A DNA stretch of 7,872 bases, taken from an uncultured Clostridia bacterium (lineage in GTDB: Bacteria > Bacillota > Clostridia > Oscillospirales > CAG-272). The stretch is taken from assembly GCA_937892405.1 (NCBI GenBank), contig CALAFS010000019.1, positions 1 to 7,872 of the forward strand. Direction: 5' to 3'. The position numbers and the translations under genes were made by a program. The notes beneath the pieces are model-generated. The model worked only from the letters and a program-made list of their open reading frames with translations, was not told the DNA's origin and made no database searches. Positions 5,634-7,872 of the stretch are shown here, one piece after another (positions within the stretch are counted from its first letter, which is position 1; each line of letters starts with the position of its first letter).

Positions 5634-7040
5634 TCAATCGTCGAAATCCCGCTTGCGCGTGCGGAAGAGGAGGCGGCGCATCGCCTTTCCGTTCCACGGT
5701 ATGAGCGGATAAAGATAGCTGTGCATATCTCCGACCGTGCGGTTGCAGGCGGCAAAGACGCAGGTGAGCACCAGCCCGAGGGCGAAGCCCCACACGCCGA
5801 GCAGTGCGGTCAGGGTCAGAATCATCACGCGCATGAATTTGATCGCATAGCCGAGCTCGTTGTTCTGCTGGGCAAAATTCGCGATGGCAACGAACGCCAT
5901 ATAAAGAATGACATCTTCCGAGAGCCACCCGACCCCGACGGCGAAGTCGCCGAGAATCAGGGCGCCGACGATGGAGAGAGAGTTCGAGAGCATGTCGGGG
6001 GTGTTCATCGACGCGATTTTCAGTCCGTCGATCGCGATCTCGGCAAGATAGAGCTGAAGAAGGATCGGCAGGGCGCCCGGCTCGTCGGGGATCAGAAAGC
6101 GGAGTGCCTCGGGTAGAACCGTCTGATATTCCAGCGCGAGATACCAAAGAGGGGTTGCGACGAGGGAAAGCAGAAGAATGAAGGTGCGCACAACGCGCAG
6201 ATAGGTCCCCGTCAGGGGCGGAAAATAGTAGTCGTCGGTCTGCTGGAGATAATCGAAAATCGAGGTCGGCAGAATCATCGCCTGCGGCGAGGTGTCGCAA
6301 AAGATCAGAATACTCCCCTCGACGACCTGTGCCGCCGCCGTGTCGGGGCGCTCGGTCGTGCGGATCTTCGGAAAAGGGTTATACCATCGCGTGCGGATCA
6401 GGCTCTCGGCGAGGCTCTGCGTGCCGAGGGTCAGGGACTTCGGACGAATGGCGCGGAGCTTTCCCTCGATCGCCATGACCTTTTTCTCATCGGCGACCCC
6501 GGCGAGATAGCAGACGACGATGTCGGTCTTCGACGCGCCGCCGAGATTGAAATGCGACATCGTCAGGCGGGGATCGCGGATTCTTCGGCGGATCAGGGCG
6601 GTGTTGACGATCAGTGTCTCGACAAAGCCGTCTCTCGCCCCCTGCATGACCTTATCCCCTTCCGGCTCGGTGACCCCGCGGGAGGGATAGGTGCGCAGGT
6701 CGATGAGGATCCCCTCCCCCGCAAAGGTAGAAGCGAGAAGAAGGGTCTGTCCGGAGAGCACGGCGCAAAGCGCGGTATCCGCGTTTTCCACCCGCTCCGC
6801 CTCCACATGCGGCAGACGGGAGAGAAGCTCCGTCGCCGTGCCGATGCTCTTCTGCGAAAGAAAGTATTGCATCAGTCGCTGCATCTCGGAATCCTTGGTG
6901 AATCCGTCGATATAGAAAAAGGTCAGGGTTTCTTCTCCCACCCGAAGATCGCGTCGGATCACATCGAAGTTTTCCGATACGCGCAGACGGGCGGTCATCT
7001 CTTCCACATTCACAGAATAGGATTCCGTCAGGTTTTTCAA
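5634..7040 (-). CDS. spoVAF: SpoVAF-like GerA-family spore germination membrane protein, 468 aa
   Basis: Spore inner-membrane protein of the GerA A-subunit family; in Bacillus subtilis SpoVAF works with FigP in an ion-channel complex that amplifies germination. The soluble N-terminal part (about 1-280) carries GARDGFVETLIVNTALIRRR (134-153), SKTDI (170-174), YNPFPK (220-225), TERPD (229-233) and DTSPQAMILPT (249-259). The DTSP..MILPT wording and the segment after it match SpoVAF better than GerAA, which is why I use the symbol, with moderate certainty. Predicted membrane helices lie near 283-305, 323-343, 352-373, 376-394 and 404-432. Length is close to the usual 490 or so. The start is TTG with AAGGGAG 8 bases upstream; the next Met (residue 15) would cut into the conserved N-terminus. 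No other spoVA gene is visible: the upstream neighbour, 42 bases away, is an FAD oxidoreductase gene, and a strong terminator follows. Confidence 0.92.
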   Translation of the reverse strand: MKNLTESYSVNVEEMTARLRVSENFDVIRRDLRVGEETLTFFYIDGFTKDSEMQRLMQYFLSQKSIGTATELLSRLPHVEAERVENADTALCAVLSGQTLLLASTFAGEGILIDLRTYPSRGVTEPEGDKVMQGARDGFVETLIVNTALIRRRIRDPRLTMSHFNLGGASKTDIVVCYLAGVADEKKVMAIEGKLRAIRPKSLTLGTQSLAESLIRTRWYNPFPKIRTTERPDTAAAQVVEGSILIFCDTSPQAMILPTSIFDYLQQTDDYYFPPLTGTYLRVVRTFILLLSLVATPLWYLALEYQTVLPEALRFLIPDEPGALPILLQLYLAEIAIDGLKIASMNTPDMLSNSLSIVGALILGDFAVGVGWLSEDVILYMAFVAIANFAQQNNELGYAIKFMRVMILTLTALLGVWGFALGLVLTCVFAACNRTVGDMHSYLYPLIPWNGKAMRRLLFRTRKRDFDD

Positions 7041-7048
7041 AGGAGCTT

Positions 7049-7055
7049 CTCCCTT
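7049..7055 (-). promoter_or_regulatory. Ribosome binding site fixing the TTG start of the SpoVAF-like gene
   Basis: AAGGGAG on the minus strand lies 8 bases before TTG (7038-7040). No ATG in frame lies between the preceding stop and this codon, and the conserved N-terminal region starts within the first 20 residues. Confidence 0.75.
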
Positions 7056-7064
7056 CTTTCACTG

Positions 7065-7093
7065 TATTTTGCATATATTTCTTTACATTACGC
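7065..7093 (-). promoter_or_regulatory. Weak candidate sigma-G-like promoter before the SpoVAF-like gene
   Basis: On the minus strand GCGTA (7089-7093), a 17-base spacer and CAAAATA (7065-7071) resemble the forespore sigma-G boxes (roughly GCATA and CATAATA) with one mismatch in each. The start would fall near 7058, just before the ribosome binding site. The -35 box lies just beyond the end of the upstream gene, overlapping its last codons. spoVAF genes are forespore-expressed in Bacillus, which makes the match plausible but not proven. Confidence 0.3.
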
Positions 7094-7872
7094 TTGCTTT
7101 TCTTCGAGAAAAGCGCGGCTTCTCCGTCGCTTTGACGGCGCGGCAAGCCATAGTCGCCGCACGCCTGCCGAGAGAAAGGGCGGTCGGCAGTCCGCCGGGC
7201 GGGGACTGCCACTGCGTGGCGAGATACAGTCCCGAGATGCCGGGCACGCGGGCGGGGAGGGCATGCGGCACCCGCCCGGGCGGCAAAAGAAAGCTCATAT
7301 AAGTGCCGAGCGGCGCACCGGTGAAATCGCGGTAGGACGCGGGTGTCCAGATGTCGAGGGGACGGAGCTTCCCCGACAGGGCGGGAAAGCGATCGACGAT
7401 GTCCCCTTCGGTATCGGCGAGCAGGCGCGCCTTCTCTTTCCTGTACGCCGCCTTATCTTCGGAAAGGTCGAGAAAATGCCGGCACCCGTCCTCGTAAAAG
7501 AGGCGCATGGTGGTGATGACCGTCTCCCCTGCGGGGGCAAAGGAAGGTTCGTGCGAAAATTCACGCAGGACAAGCCGTCCGTCTCCGACCTCATAGGATT
7601 TCCCCGAGCGACCGACCTGTAACACGAAATCTCCCGAAAACGGAAGATCAAAAGGGGCGGCAAAGGCACAGCCGACGCTCGAAAAACGGTGCATGGCGGG
7701 ATCGCGATAAAAATTCAGAAGGGCGCGGGGCATCGGGGCATCGAGAATCTTCCCGAAGACGCAGCCGGGGTCGGCGGTGAGAATGACCGCATCCGCGGCG
7801 ATCTCCTCCCCGTCCGCAAGGCGGACACCGTATGCCTCCCGCCCGAAGGCAGAACGCGGGGCACTTCGGGGT
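7083..7872 (-). CDS. CrtI/phytoene-dehydrogenase-like FAD-dependent oxidoreductase, C-terminal 262 aa (5' end beyond the window)
   Basis: The frame stays open from the stop at 7083-7085 to the right edge, so the start and the N-terminal dinucleotide-binding motif are outside the window. About half of a typical 500-aa member is visible. The edge portion reads VRLADGEEIAADAVILTADP, the conserved segment in which a modified substrate-handling domain returns to the FAD domain. Near the end, GLYLATQWQSPPGGLPTAL and the following GRRAA match the C-terminal FAD-binding signature of carotenoid desaturases, isomerases and their many uncharacterised relatives (usual form GQW..PGGGLP.A..GR). The last 20 residues are basic and look like a short extension. 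Substrate is unknown; carotenoid chemistry is only one possibility, since Clostridia have many such homologues. The SpoVAF-like gene follows after 42 bases, so the two may be co-transcribed. The Met at 7731-7733 is internal, not the start. Confidence 0.88.
   Translation of the reverse strand, partial: PRSAPRSAFGREAYGVRLADGEEIAADAVILTADPGCVFGKILDAPMPRALLNFYRDPAMHRFSSVGCAFAAPFDLPFSGDFVLQVGRSGKSYEVGDGRLVLREFSHEPSFAPAGETVITTMRLFYEDGCRHFLDLSEDKAAYRKEKARLLADTEGDIVDRFPALSGKLRPLDIWTPASYRDFTGAPLGTYMSFLLPPGRVPHALPARVPGISGLYLATQWQSPPGGLPTALSLGRRAATMACRAVKATEKPRFSRRKASVM
7096..7114. repeat. 8-bp hairpin in the last codons of the oxidoreductase gene
   Basis: GCTTTTCT (7096-7103) and AGAAAAGC (7107-7114) are perfectly complementary around TCG. 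On the minus strand it ends about 10 bases before the stop codon and is not followed by a T tract, so it is unlikely to terminate transcription. It could stabilise or mark an intra-operon mRNA 3' end; chance is also possible. Confidence 0.4.

Noticed and set aside
6552..7622. Open frame of 356 codons on the plus strand opposite the SpoVAF-like and oxidoreductase genes
   Set aside because: It spans the ends of two well-recognised minus-strand genes, has no family resemblance, and is in register with their codons.

Overview
The window looks like chromosomal DNA of a GC-rich, spore-forming member of the Bacillota, most likely class Clostridia (an Oscillospirales-like gut lineage is my guess). 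The reasons are a SpoVAF/GerA-type spore germination protein, strong GGAG-type ribosome binding sites, TTTGACA/TATAAT-style sigma-A promoters in AT-rich islands, two TTG starts, and a protein-coding style that almost never uses TTA, CTA or TCA codons. I see no rRNA, tRNA, CRISPR array, transposase or phage gene.

Layout. Positions 1-398 are a divergent control region: a perfect-consensus promoter points left out of the window (3-31), and a near-consensus promoter points right (321-350), with about 290 bases of structured but gene-free DNA between. The rightward promoter serves a two-gene unit: a 143-aa very acidic protein of unknown function (399-830) and a GxDLY/Lipase_GDSL_3-type SGNH hydrolase (899-1960). 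After it comes a degenerate 7-base tandem repeat and a perfect 18-bp hairpin (2011-2048) that can terminate both this unit and the convergent one.

On the minus strand, a second unit starts at a TATAAT promoter (5459-5487). It encodes a secreted, all-helical protein with four degenerate repeats of about 61-66 residues (4524-5414), then a CtpE-like P-type cation ATPase (2065-4449, TTG start) whose usual PEGL cation-site motif reads PAGM. A Z-DNA-prone palindrome lies in the leader. Two tandem hairpins (5512-5552 and 5582-5624) insulate this promoter from the next minus-strand unit.

That unit is a CrtI-like FAD-dependent oxidoreductase (C-terminal half only, running off the right edge) followed by the SpoVAF-like protein (5634-7040, TTG start). 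A weak sigma-G-like promoter can be drawn just upstream of the latter.

Working together: the secreted repeat protein and the ATPase look like an envelope/cation-homeostasis pair, and the SpoVAF gene stands apart from any spoVA operon in the visible sequence. I do not see a convincing new multi-gene defence or mobile system. The most unusual items are the orphan spoVAF with its oxidoreductase neighbour, the PAGM ATPase with its repeat-protein partner, and the uncharacterised acidic protein under a very strong promoter.
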